From: Caulobacteraceae bacterium
GTDB lineage: Bacteria; Pseudomonadota; Alphaproteobacteria; Caulobacterales; Caulobacteraceae
NCBI GenBank assembly: GCA_028291305.1
Contig: JAQGII010000270.1
Span: 1-14,629, forward strand
DNA length: 14,629 bases
Direction: 5' to 3'
Below are positions 1-6,437 of this stretch, in pieces. The translations under genes were made by a program, and so were the position numbers. How positions within the stretch are numbered: the stretch's first letter is position 1; every line of letters begins with the position of its first letter. Under the pieces are notes generated by a model. The model was not told the DNA's origin. It did no database searches and saw only the letters and a program-made list of their open reading frames with translations.

Positions 1-484
1 GGACCTTCAAATAGGCCGCCGCCCCGCCCGCCTCGTAGAGTGCGAGCCTGATCTCAAAGCATCGCTTGAAATAGGGGTCCGCCTTGGCCCAGCCGTTGAC
101 GATGGTGAGGGACGCCACCCGCTCCGGCGCGGTCCGAGCCAGCTCCAGCCCGGCGATGCCTCCGGCGGCGTGGCCGATGACATGAGCCGCGCGGATCGAA
201 AGGCCGTCCAGGATCTGTTCCATGTCGGCCGCCATATTCCCCACGCCATAGGGCGCGGCGATGGTGCGTTCGCTGCGGCCCGTGCCGCGGTGATCGTAGA
301 GGATCACCCGATATCGCGGCGCGAGAGCGGCGATCTGCGGCTTCCAATAGGCGCCGTGGCCGCCCAGGCCCGCCGACATCAGCACGGGCTCGCCATCGGG
401 CGGCCCGTAGGATGTGACGCAGAGCCCCGCGACGGCGCGTGTCTCGCCTTCGGGAGCGCCCTGATGAGGCGCGGCCTGGTTCAC
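1..484 (-). CDS. rutD: RutD-like alpha/beta hydrolase, partial (C-terminus beyond window)
   Basis: Putative aminoacrylate hydrolase of the Rut uracil-degradation pathway. It belongs to the alpha/beta-hydrolase fold and is expected to be cytosolic. The first 161 residues are visible. Seen: the oxyanion-loop region [11 protein letters not shown] (37-47), YDHRGTG (63-69), and a nucleophile elbow reading G-H-A-A-G at 104-108, where most family members have G-x-S-x-G. From memory, E. coli RutD also has Ala here (GHALG), which supports RutD over a generic esterase. The VNGW motif (129-132) followed by RCFE also resembles RutD. The start is taken as GTG at 484, which overlaps the rutC stop (GTGA), so the two genes are probably translationally coupled. 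The N-terminus is about 15-20 residues longer than E. coli RutD, so an internal start is possible. The rest of the protein lies off the left edge. Confidence 0.85.
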   Translation of the reverse strand, partial: MNQAAPHQGAPEGETRAVAGLCVTSYGPPDGEPVLMSAGLGGHGAYWKPQIAALAPRYRVILYDHRGTGRSERTIAAPYGVGNMAADMEQILDGLSIRAAHVIGHAAGGIAGLELARTAPERVASLTIVNGWAKADPYFKRCFEIRLALYEAGGAAAYLKV

Positions 485-867
485 GGCGCGACGTGCGCGA
501 CGCTGGCGATTTCCACCACGAGGCCGGGCTTCACCAGGCCGCACTGGATGCAGAATCGGGCCGGCTTATCCCCGGGGAAATACTCCGCATAGACCGCATT
601 CATCGGCGCGTAATGAGCCCAGTCCGTCAGGAAGATCTGGTTGAAGGTGACGTCGTCCATCGTCCCCCCGGCGGTTTCGATGACGGTCTTGATCGTCTCC
701 AGCACATGGCGGGTTTGAGCCGTTGCGTCGCCCGGGGTATGGATCGAGCCGTCCGGATCGATGGCCAGGGTGCCGGACACATAGACGATCCCATTGGCCT
801 GGGTTCCCGACGAATAGGGCGCCAGGGGTTTGGGGAAGCCGGGCGGATTGATGACGGTCTTGGGCAT
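481..867 (-). CDS. rutC: RutC, RidA-family aminoacrylate deaminase/peracid reductase
   Basis: Member of the RidA/YjgF family, 128 residues, the same length as E. coli RutC as I recall it. It is thought to act on the aminoacrylate intermediates of uracil catabolism. Nearly the whole chain can be aligned from memory with E. coli RutC: the MPK start, VYVSGTLA (28-35), QTRHVLETI (51-59), IETAGGTM (63-70), TDW (81-83), and the [13 protein letters not shown] block (98-110) with the family Arg at 104. A Glu at 119 matches the usual catalytic Glu region. The ATG is preceded by TAGGA, which overlaps the rutB stop codon. The gap to rutB is 8 nt, and rutD starts inside the rutC stop. Middle gene of a rutBCD operon; no anomalies seen. 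Confidence 0.95.
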   Translation of the reverse strand: MPKTVINPPGFPKPLAPYSSGTQANGIVYVSGTLAIDPDGSIHTPGDATAQTRHVLETIKTVIETAGGTMDDVTFNQIFLTDWAHYAPMNAVYAEYFPGDKPARFCIQCGLVKPGLVVEIASVAHVAP

Positions 868-875
868 GGTTGATC

Positions 876-1592
876 CTATGAGGCCGGAACGATGTCTTGG
901 ACGGCCGCGGCGAAGTCATCCACCGTCGACACCCAGCCGAAGAAGGTCTCGATGTTGTAGATCGCCGCCTGTTGGATGAACTCCGGCCCGAGGTGATGGG
1001 TGGCGTCCTCCAGGACGATGCCGAAGTATTCCAGGTGGAAGCCGTCGCGCAGAGTGCTTTCGACGCAGACGTTAGTGGCGATGCCGACGAAGATCAGGTT
1101 GCGGATGCCGCGGGCCCGCAGGATGCTGTCGAGCTGGGAATTGAAAAAGGCGGAGTAGCGGGTCTTGGCGACCCGGATGTCCTCCGGCTGCGGCGTTAGT
1201 TCATCGACGATCTCGTAGTCCCAACCGCCCCGCGCCAGCAGCTTGCCCTTCAGGTTGGGATTGCGCCGCATGACCTTAAGCGCGTTGGACTTGTGATAGT
1301 TGGGCGAAAGCGGTGTTCCGGCCTCAACGTAATCGGGGTCCCAGCCGTTCTGCAGATAGACAACCTGGATGCCCGCGGCCCGGGCCAGCCGCAGCACCTC
1401 TTTGATCTTGTGGATGGTTGCCGCCGCGCCGGAGATATCGAACCCGGCAAGGTCGACATAACCGCCCGGAGAGGCATAGGCGTTCTGCATGTCGATGACG
1501 ATGACGGCGGTGTTGGACGTCGCCAGGTCCAGAGCCTCGGGACGAGCCGCCAGATGGACAAGGGACGATTTCGCGGTCACCGCAATGTCCAT
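876..1592 (-). CDS. rutB: RutB, ureidoacrylate/peroxyureidoacrylate amidohydrolase
   Basis: Isochorismatase-like cysteine hydrolase, 238 residues. In the Rut pathway it hydrolyses the ring-opened (peroxy)ureidoacrylate to carbamate and aminoacrylate. The triad expected for the family is visible: Asp34 in VIDMQNAYA, Lys143 in [10 protein letters not shown], and Cys176 in [10 protein letters not shown]. The RutB-specific blocks [19 protein letters not shown] (88-106) and [10 protein letters not shown] near the C-terminus separate it from nicotinamidases. It is about 8 residues longer at the N-terminus than E. coli RutB, and the ATG at 1592 has only a weak ribosome-binding site, so the start is moderately certain. 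It is the first gene of the leftward rutBCD operon. In E. coli rutA precedes rutB; here a divergent dehydrogenase occupies that place. A RutR-like element lies about 60-75 bp upstream. Confidence 0.94.
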   Translation of the reverse strand: MDIAVTAKSSLVHLAARPEALDLATSNTAVIVIDMQNAYASPGGYVDLAGFDISGAAATIHKIKEVLRLARAAGIQVVYLQNGWDPDYVEAGTPLSPNYHKSNALKVMRRNPNLKGKLLARGGWDYEIVDELTPQPEDIRVAKTRYSAFFNSQLDSILRARGIRNLIFVGIATNVCVESTLRDGFHLEYFGIVLEDATHHLGPEFIQQAAIYNIETFFGWVSTVDDFAAAVQDIVPAS

Positions 1593-1628
1593 GCCTAAGC
1601 CCCGGGAAAGATGCTGTTAATCCGACTT

Positions 1629-1669
1629 ATGTTGGTGAACTAATCAGATATTGATATAGGGGTCAACAT
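1629..1669. promoter_or_regulatory. Nested dyad in the rutB / dehydrogenase divergent promoter
   Basis: Two inverted repeats share one centre at 1649: ATGTTG (1629-1634) with CAACAT (1664-1669), and ATCA (1643-1646) with TGAT (1652-1655). The stretch is much more AT-rich than its surroundings and lies in the 121-bp gap between divergent genes, where an operator is expected. The arms are short, so a chance match is possible. Confidence 0.4.
1651..1666. promoter_or_regulatory. Candidate RutR-type operator
   Basis: TTGATATAGGGGTCAA, read against the E. coli RutR consensus I remember (TTGACCA-nn-TGGTCAA), matches 10 of 14 defined positions. Both outer TTGA/TCAA arms are exact at the correct 16-bp length, and the right half reads GGTCAA. 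Its place just upstream of rutB fits control of the rut genes by a RutR-like TetR regulator. No rutR gene is in the window, so the assignment is inferred. Confidence 0.45.
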
Positions 1670-1713
1670 ACGCGCGGCTCGCGGCAGGGGCCCTTCTTCG
1701 GAGTGAACCGTTT

Positions 1714-2652
1714 GTGAGCATCGTCATCGTCAGCCAGATGGACGACGCCTTCAACGATCAGTTGCGCGCCCATCCCCGCCGCCCCACCGTTGTGACCGCT
1801 TCGGCGACGCCCTGGTTCGACGCCCTGGACGCCGACATGTTCTTGGTCGCGCCCATCCCGCCCTGGACCCCCTCCCCGCCGCGCCCGGAGGGATGGCCGG
1901 GCAGTTTGAAATGGGTCTGCTGCGCATCATCTGGCGTGGATTTCTATCCCGATTGGCTGCTGGACGCGCCCCTGATCACCTGCGCCCGGGGCGTCGCTTC
2001 CGAAGAGATCGCCGACTATGTGATCGCGGCCATATACCTGCAGGCCAAAGACCTGGAGCGGTTTCGCGCCCGGCGACCGGAGGACTGGAAGCCCGCGTCC
2101 CTGGGCCAGGTCGCCGGCAAGACGGTGGGGATCGTTGGCCTGGGGGCCATCGGCGCGGCCGTGGCGCGAAAGGCGCTGGCGCTTGGCTGTGTCGTAACCG
2201 CCGCACGGCGGCGCAACCTGCCAAGCTCCGTAGCCGGCGTGCGGGTGCTGGACGAGATAGCGGAGGTGATCGCCTCGGCTGACCACATCGTCTTGGCCCT
2301 GCCCTCCACCGAGGCCACCCGCGGCTTGATCGGCGCGAACCTGCTGGGCCACGCGAAACCGACGGCGCATCTGATCAATATCGGCCGTGGCGCGGTGCTC
2401 GATCATCAGGCCCTCGTATCGGCTCTGGACCTGGGGCAACTCGGGTTCGCCAGCCTCGACGTCACGGATCCCGAACCCCTGCCCGCGGACCATCCCCTGT
2501 GGAGCCATCCGCGCGCGCGGCTCACACCCCACATCTCGTCCAACCCTCACAGCGTCCGCCAAGCCTTGCTCGCTAAGGTGTCGCGCGATCTCGAGCTCTA
2601 CTTATGTGGCGAAGCGCCCAGCGAGATCGTCGACCCCGGTCGTGGGTACTGA
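1714..2652 (+). CDS. D-isomer-specific 2-hydroxyacid dehydrogenase
   Basis: Cytosolic NAD(P)H-dependent oxidoreductase interconverting 2-keto acids and D-2-hydroxy acids; 312 residues, normal for the family. The Rossmann motif GLGAIG is at 142-147. The catalytic set is Arg225 in INIGRGAVLD, Glu254 in TDPEPLP, and His273 in LTPHIS. After the second beta strand the chain reads TAARRRN (162-168) instead of ending in Asp, which suggests NADP(H) preference (inference). The C-terminal DPGRGY is a common natural end for this family, so the gene looks complete even though an IS remnant begins near its stop. The start is GTG with GGAG 10 nt upstream. It diverges from rutB. A link to uracil breakdown is not established, and the substrate cannot be read from sequence. 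Confidence 0.9.
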   Translation: MSIVIVSQMDDAFNDQLRAHPRRPTVVTASATPWFDALDADMFLVAPIPPWTPSPPRPEGWPGSLKWVCCASSGVDFYPDWLLDAPLITCARGVASEEIADYVIAAIYLQAKDLERFRARRPEDWKPASLGQVAGKTVGIVGLGAIGAAVARKALALGCVVTAARRRNLPSSVAGVRVLDEIAEVIASADHIVLALPSTEATRGLIGANLLGHAKPTAHLINIGRGAVLDHQALVSALDLGQLGFASLDVTDPEPLPADHPLWSHPRARLTPHISSNPHSVRQALLAKVSRDLELYLCGEAPSEIVDPGRGY

Positions 2653-2966
2653 CCCGCTGCAACGGCTCTTGCCGCCAAATAACGGCCGGACGCGCCGCGG
2701 CCTTGAAGTTCATCAAGAAAGCGATGAAGCGACATAGAGGGCGATGCTGAGATTCCGGCAGATGAAGACCCTGCAGAAATTCAGCTCAGTCATCGCCGCC
2801 TTCCACAACCATTTTAACCAGGACCGCCACCTCATCAGCCGAGACGATTGCAAGGCCCGATGCTCAGCCGCCCTCGCTGAGTGGCAATCCCTCGTGGCCT
2901 AGGCTCAAACCGCCCCTAGCAGACCTGCGTCCACCGGAGACAAGTTGCGGTTGGACTGACAGCACC
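2645..2966 (+). mobile_element. Decayed IS6-family element (both ends tentative)
   Basis: The stretch between the dehydrogenase stop and rutE contains two joined fragments of an IS6-type transposase (see the pseudogene entry). Candidate terminal repeats are GGTACTGAC at 2645-2653 and GACAGCACC at 2958-2966. The reverse complement of the second is GGTGCTGTC, giving 7 of 9 matches in an IS6-like terminal style. The left end would overlap the last codons of the dehydrogenase. No 8-bp target duplication is visible at these borders. The transposase remnant is convincing; the exact ends are not. Confidence 0.45.
2691..2902 (+). pseudogene. IS6-family DDE transposase remnant, internally deleted
   Basis: Two pieces of one transposase lie in different frames. 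The left piece (2694-2735) reads AAALKFIKKAMKRH, the segment just after the first catalytic Asp region in IS6-type transposases. The right piece (about 2744-2902) reads MLRFRQMKTLQKF, then HNHFNQDRHLISR, then AALAEWQSLVA and a stop, the familiar C-terminal domain of that family. About 40-50 codons expected between them, including the later catalytic residues, are missing; the junction is near 2735-2741. The N-terminal third is also absent. It cannot encode an active transposase. It marks a past insertion and deletion between the two halves of the rut set. Confidence 0.8.
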
Positions 2967-3097
2967 CCCGCGGCGACAGTTAGATGACCAACAGCGCCGC
3001 GCCCACAGCCGGACGCGTCAAACATCTGTTTGCCGTACCGACATTTATGTGGCAGACCACTCCTGTCGCCTATTCTCCGAGTTCTGAAAGGAAGGCG

Positions 3098-3685
3098 ATG
3101 GCCAACCCACTCGAGCCAGCCGCCCTCGACCAGCTGTTCCGGGAAGCTCGCACCCGAAACGCTTGGGACTCCGCGCCGATGGATCCGCAGGTGTGGCGGG
3201 ATATCTATGAGATCCTGAAGTGGGGTCCGACGTCGGCCAACATGTCGCCTGGGCGGTTCGTATTCCTGGTCTCCCCGGAAGCAAAGAGCCGCATCGCGCC
3301 GCACCTCTCTTCCGCCAATCGAGCCAAGAGCGTCGCCGCTCCAGCCATCACGATCATCGCTGATGATTTGGACTTCGCGGAGAAGGCGCCACTGCTATTC
3401 CCCCACAACCCTGGCGCCGCCTCCTGGTTCAAGGATCCGACCGTCGCCGCGGAGACGGCCTTCCGCAACGCCGCGTTGCAGGGGGCCTACCTTATCATGG
3501 CGGCCCGCGCGCTCGGATTGGACGCTGGCCCCATGTCAGGCTTCGACCGCGCGGGCGTCGACGCGGAATTCTTCCCCGACGTGAACTGGAGAACGAACTT
3601 TATCTGCGCCTTAGGGCGCGGGATCGACATGCCCTTCCCCAGACTACCGCGCCTACCGTTCGAAGACGCCTGTCGGATTCTCTAA
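3098..3685 (+). CDS. rutE: RutE, malonic semialdehyde reductase (nitroreductase family)
   Basis: FMN-dependent nitroreductase-fold enzyme. In the Rut pathway it reduces toxic malonic semialdehyde to 3-hydroxypropionate. The ATG at 3098 is chosen because GAAAGGAAGG sits just upstream and the resulting 195-residue protein matches E. coli RutE (196 as I recall it); an in-frame upstream ATG at 2984 adds 38 residues unlike the family. Seen: EARTRNAW (16-23), LKWGPTSANMSPGRFVF (40-56), ETAFRNAALQGAYLI (119-133), GLDAGPMSGFD (140-150), and the C-terminal LPRLPFEDACRIL. All agree block by block with RutE. Its stop overlaps the start of the following flavin reductase (TAATG), so the pair is co-translated. 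Confidence 0.93.
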   Translation: MANPLEPAALDQLFREARTRNAWDSAPMDPQVWRDIYEILKWGPTSANMSPGRFVFLVSPEAKSRIAPHLSSANRAKSVAAPAITIIADDLDFAEKAPLLFPHNPGAASWFKDPTVAAETAFRNAALQGAYLIMAARALGLDAGPMSGFDRAGVDAEFFPDVNWRTNFICALGRGIDMPFPRLPRLPFEDACRIL

Positions 3686-4179
3686 TGGAAACCGCCGCGA
3701 TGGACACTCTTACCGAAACCAAGTTCCGCACGGCGATGCGGCGGCTGACCTCCACCATCGCCATTGTCTCAGCGCGGGGGGAGGAAGATACGGGCGTGCT
3801 CATGACGTCGGCGACGTCGCTGTGCATGGACCCGCCGTCGGTGCTGGTGGCAGTGAATCAGAAGGTCAGTGCCCACGCCGCCATCAAGGCCAGCGGACTG
3901 TTTCGGGTAAACTTGCTTCATGCCGACCACATAGCCTTGCTCGAGCCATTCAGCGGCAAGATGAAAGGCGCCGAGCGGTTTCAGATCGGCTCCTGGTCCT
4001 TCGAAGCCGACGGCGCCCGCTTGACTGATGCAGTTGCCAGCATCGGATGTGTGGCAGATGGATCGCTGGATTACGGATCGCACACGATCTTCGTCGGCCG
4101 GGTGACTGACGTGGTGCTAGGAGATCTAGAGCACACCTTGCTTTGGCGTGAAGGCCAATCCGCTCGCACCGACGCCTGA
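3685..4179 (+). CDS. rutF: RutF-like flavin reductase
   Basis: Short-chain flavin reductase of the RutF/HpaC type, 164 residues from ATG 3685 or 159 from ATG 3700. It would supply reduced FMN to the RutA oxygenase. Seen: an N-terminal FRTAMRRLTSTIAIV segment, then LMTSATSLCMDPPSVLVAVN (33-52, the flavin-binding core), SGLFRVNLLHADH (70-82), FSGKMKGAERF (89-99), and SHTIFVGRV near the C-terminus. RutF is preferred over other flavin reductases because it follows rutE with a 1-nt stop/start overlap. The C-terminus (LLWREGQSARTDA) lacks the usual aromatic-rich G-x-Y tail of the family and may have diverged. RutA, the expected partner, is not in the window. Confidence 0.75.
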   Translation: METAAMDTLTETKFRTAMRRLTSTIAIVSARGEEDTGVLMTSATSLCMDPPSVLVAVNQKVSAHAAIKASGLFRVNLLHADHIALLEPFSGKMKGAERFQIGSWSFEADGARLTDAVASIGCVADGSLDYGSHTIFVGRVTDVVLGDLEHTLLWREGQSARTDA

Positions 4180-4208
4180 TGCAACTGCTGAGAGGGCTTT
4201 GTCAGAGC

Positions 4209-4257
4209 AGCGGGCATGCTCCGCTTATGAGCAGACCGGCCCCTTTTTAGTAGGGGC
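4209..4257 (+). terminator. Tandem small hairpins after rutF
   Basis: Two short stem-loops follow the rutF stop: AGCGGG (4209-4214) with TCCGCT (4220-4225) around a CATGC loop, and GCCCCT (4239-4244) with AGGGGC (4252-4257) around a 7-nt T-rich loop. Neither has a trailing T run, so termination or mRNA stabilisation is only a guess. They separate rutEF from the transaldolase. Confidence 0.3.
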
Positions 4258-4341
4258 GCTTGGGCTGCCTTCTCAGATCCAAAGCGCCCCACATCCTCGC
4301 TCACGCTTGGACGGACCAAAGCCAGCTGGACTGGCGAGCAA

Positions 4342-4346
4342 TGGAG
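4342..4346 (+). promoter_or_regulatory. Ribosome-binding site that favours a TTG start for the transaldolase
   Basis: TGGAG lies 6 nt upstream of TTG 4353. The alternative ATG at 4341 overlaps this motif and has no clear Shine-Dalgarno sequence of its own. Confidence 0.55.
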
Positions 4347-4352
4347 AACCTT

Positions 4353-5006
4353 TTGAAACTGTTCATGGACACCGCCGAGATTGACCTTCTCTCCCAGGCA
4401 TACGCCTCTGGTCTCGTCGATGGCGTGACAACAAATCCGTCGCTCATCGCCAAATCTGGGCGGCCAATTCTGCAGGTAATTTCAGAGATCTGCGGGCTTG
4501 TAGATGGGCCAGTTAGCGCCGAAGTCGCGGCTCTTGATGCCGCCGGAATGATCACAGAGGGACGACGTCTCGCCGCTGTCGCCTCGAATGTAGTCGTGAA
4601 GGTACCGCTGACCCGAGAAGGTCTGAAAGCGACGTCAACCCTCGCCGCAGAGGGCAAGGCCGTCAATGTCACGCTCTGTTTCTCGGTGGCTCAAGCGCTG
4701 CTCGCCGCAAAGGCGGGAGCCGCATTCATATCGCCGTTCGTCGGCCGTCTCGAGGATGCCGGCGAAGACGGAATCGGTCTGATCCAGAACATTCGCCGCG
4801 TCTACGACGCCTATGGATATCCGACCAAAATACTTGCCGCTTCGGTCCGGACTCGATCGCACGTTGAAGCTGTGGCGATCGCTGGAGCCGATTGCGCGAC
4901 GTTGCCTGTGGCAGTTTTCGACTCGCTCTTTGCGCACCCACTCACGGACAAGGGGCTTGAGACTTTCCTCCGAGACTGGGCTGAAACGGGCCAGTCGATC
5001 ACATAA
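4353..5006 (+). CDS. Short transaldolase (FSA/TalC-type), probable transaldolase
   Basis: Cytosolic (beta/alpha)8 aldolase moving dihydroxyacetone units between sugar phosphates in the non-oxidative pentose phosphate pathway. Starting at TTG 4353 gives 217 residues beginning [10 protein letters not shown], the standard N-terminus and length of this group. The ATG at 4341 would add four residues (MENL). Seen: [14 protein letters not shown] (23-36) and the Schiff-base Lys83 in NVVVKVPLT, followed by NVTLCFS, ISPFVGR, and ILAASVR with later TLP blocks. It may instead be a fructose-6-phosphate aldolase, which sequence alone does not settle. Codon use looks less GC-biased at third positions than in the flanking catabolic genes. 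It follows rutEF on the same strand after 173 nt but has no obvious link to pyrimidine breakdown. Confidence 0.9.
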   Translation: MKLFMDTAEIDLLSQAYASGLVDGVTTNPSLIAKSGRPILQVISEICGLVDGPVSAEVAALDAAGMITEGRRLAAVASNVVVKVPLTREGLKATSTLAAEGKAVNVTLCFSVAQALLAAKAGAAFISPFVGRLEDAGEDGIGLIQNIRRVYDAYGYPTKILAASVRTRSHVEAVAIAGADCATLPVAVFDSLFAHPLTDKGLETFLRDWAETGQSIT

Positions 5007-5019
5007 CTACGTTGGTAAG

Positions 5020-5041
5020 AGCTGCCGACTCTTTCGGAGCT
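5020..5041. terminator. Weak hairpin between convergent genes
   Basis: AGCT (5020-5023) pairs with AGCT (5038-5041), and CCGA (5025-5028) pairs with TCGG (5034-5037). There is one bulged G and a 5-nt loop. It lies just after the transaldolase stop and before the convergent DUF3237 gene, where a terminator is expected. The stem is short and no T run follows. Confidence 0.3.
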
Positions 5042-5100
5042 AGCGAGATTCGGTGGAAATGGCGGCAGACCGCGACTGCCTAGCTTGCCGTCTTTGGGGG

Positions 5101-5568
5101 TTAGTTGACGACAAAAAAATCAAAGAGGGAGTGGTCGGGGTGCTTTTCCCCGTAACCCACGAACACGGACCGGGTCATCCAGTCGTGAGGCCCCGTCCCG
5201 GTCTCGAACATGGGCGACAGCCTGAAATAGTTCTCGCTTGGATCGACGGGTTCGCCGCGATTGATCCGGGCCTGTACGTCGGTCGGAGCGTGCGCGTAGC
5301 CACGATTGAAAACCTGGATGATCACGCCATCTTTCGCGCGGATCAGGTAGCGGGCGTCGAATGCGACTACGCCATCGCTGCGGAACACCGGCCAGTCGCC
5401 GCCGCTGCCGGAGATGACCTCGCCCTCCAGCCGAGGGCCGGTGACGTCGCCGCGCGCGACGGAGACAAATCCGCGGGTCTCGCCGCCCCGCACGGGAAAT
5501 CGGATCCGTGGACCGGGAGGGAAATCCAGCCGGACGCGGAAGGCGAAGTCGAGCTGCGGTACATTCAT
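5101..5568 (-). CDS. DUF3237 domain-containing protein
   Basis: Protein of 155 residues that I recognise as DUF3237 (UPF0311 family), common in soil and sphingomonad genomes and often beside catabolic genes. Its biochemical role is unknown. Numbering from GTG 5571 as 1, the features are FPPGPRIRFPVRGGETRGFV (17-36), a GPRLEGEVISGSGGDW segment (45-60), DARYLI (72-77), NRGY with ARINRGEPVDPSENYFR (about 89-117), and a FETGTG-W-xx-RSVFVGYG-like end. These are the usual conserved blocks. The start is ATG 5568, with GGAGAGA 5 nt upstream (5574-5580); GTG 5571 directly precedes it. No signal peptide or membrane segment is seen. It lies 140 nt downstream of the MarR gene on the same strand and may share its transcript. 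Confidence 0.85.
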   Translation of the reverse strand: MNVPQLDFAFRVRLDFPPGPRIRFPVRGGETRGFVSVARGDVTGPRLEGEVISGSGGDWPVFRSDGVVAFDARYLIRAKDGVIIQVFNRGYAHAPTDVQARINRGEPVDPSENYFRLSPMFETGTGPHDWMTRSVFVGYGEKHPDHSLFDFFVVN

Positions 5569-5672
5569 CACGTTCTCTCCAGACAGCGCCCCGCAGCTGG
5601 CGCGAGGGCGCCCACTGCGAAGACCGGTATGATGAGCAGAAGCTTGGCCGGAGGCCGGAACTAAACAGCCGA

Positions 5673-5693
5673 CGCGCCTGCTCTAACGGCGCG
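5673..5693 (-). terminator. Hairpin between the MarR and DUF3237 genes
   Basis: A perfect 6-bp stem, CGCGCC (5673-5678) with GGCGCG (5688-5693), has a 9-nt loop and sits 16 nt beyond the MarR stop. There is no T run on the transcribed strand. It may attenuate read-through into the DUF3237 gene, or be a chance GC-rich pairing. Confidence 0.3.
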
Positions 5694-5708
5694 CGGCGTA
5701 ACCCAAGG

Positions 5709-6347
5709 TCAGTCGCCTATGCCGGCGTGCAGTTTGGCAAGGAGCCCGATGAGCTGACCCAGTTCCGCGTCGGTGAGCGCATCGCCGGCGAAGCTGCGGT
5801 CGAAGCCGCCGACCAGCTTGCGCAGCTTGTCGAGCATCCGTTTGCCGGCCGGGGTCAGATAGACGAGGCGTGAGCGCGCATCCACGCTCGACACCCGCCG
5901 TTCGACTAGGCCGCGAGAGTCGAACATGTTGAGCATTGCGGTGATCTGCGCCCCGTCCAGGGCCAGGGCGACGCTCAGCTGGGAAGGCGTGAGACCCGGA
6001 TTGAGACCGATCACGAATAGGGCGCCGACTTCGCGCGGCTGGACGTCGAGGTCAGCGGCCTGGGCGACGAAGTGCTTGCGGTAACCGTCGTAGAGGCGGC
6101 GCAGGTAGTAGCCGAGGTATTGGCTGAGAGGGCCGAAATCGATCTGGGAAGCGTCGATCGTATCCGGCTGTTCGGCGTCGCGCGCGGTCAGGCGCGGCTT
6201 GGACGGCCGGGAAGCGCCGGTCCGTGTCGATCGCGCTGCGACGGGACGTTGGGATGTTCTGGCGGCCAAACCACTGCTCCTCAGCCCGCCAGCGATTTTA
6301 GCGGCGACAGGCGATTCGATATGCATCCTTGACGCCGGACTGTCCAC
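5709..6347 (-). CDS. MarR-family transcriptional regulator
   Basis: Winged-helix dimeric DNA-binding regulator; MarR proteins often sense phenolic compounds. The conserved core spans about residues 70-212: LSQYLGYYLRRLYDGYRKHF (helix 1), LTPSQLSVALALDGAQITAMLNMFDSRGLVERR (recognition region), and the wing SSVDARSRLVYLTPAGKRML with the family's D-x-R-S-R motif. The 60-odd residues before it are rich in Arg, Ala, Ser and Pro and look disordered. The start is uncertain: GTG 6347 (212 residues) and ATG 6326 have poor ribosome-binding sites, while TTG 6269 has AGGAG 7 nt upstream and would give 186 residues. It diverges from the oxygenase gene, and two copies of the palindromic operator lie between them. 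Autoregulation and control of the cluster are likely but inferred. Confidence 0.9.
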   Translation of the reverse strand: MDSPASRMHIESPVAAKIAGGLRSSGLAARTSQRPVAARSTRTGASRPSKPRLTARDAEQPDTIDASQIDFGPLSQYLGYYLRRLYDGYRKHFVAQAADLDVQPREVGALFVIGLNPGLTPSQLSVALALDGAQITAMLNMFDSRGLVERRVSSVDARSRLVYLTPAGKRMLDKLRKLVGGFDRSFAGDALTDAELGQLIGLLAKLHAGIGD

Positions 6348-6353
6348 GCCAAT

Positions 6354-6385
6354 TCCATCATTTACAAGAAAAATTAAATTATATG
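6354..6385. promoter_or_regulatory. Operator copy A (AT-rich palindrome)
   Basis: The inner arms are ATCATTTA (6357-6364) and TAAATTAT (6375-6382) around a 10-nt spacer. Seven of eight pairs match; the outer three positions do not pair. The string ATCATTTACA, N5, AATTAAATTATAT is shared exactly with copy B, whose centre is 84 bp away (eight helical turns). It overlaps the predicted -10 box of the MarR gene. Confidence 0.7.
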
Positions 6386-6408
6386 CCCGTCGCCGGCCAA
6401 TCGCTCAA
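6378..6408 (-). promoter_or_regulatory. Predicted promoter of the MarR gene
   Basis: On the minus strand a perfect TATAAT (6383 to 6378) lies 19 nt from a TTGAGC -35-like box (6408 to 6403). The -10 box is inside operator copy A, which would fit autorepression. Confidence 0.4.
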
Positions 6409-6437
6409 GGGCTGCGGATGCCGGATAGCCGCGCCAT

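Noticed and set aside
3010..3060. Possible operator upstream of rutE (TGCC...GGCA and ACAT-TT-ATGT)
   Set aside because: The two small inverted repeats are not concentric and do not resemble the RutR-like element near rutB.
2984..3097. Extended N-terminus of rutE from ATG 2984
   Set aside because: The extra 38 residues do not resemble RutE, and a strong ribosome-binding site precedes ATG 3098.
5641..5660. GGCCGGAGGCCGG short repeat
   Set aside because: Too short and GC-rich to distinguish from background composition.
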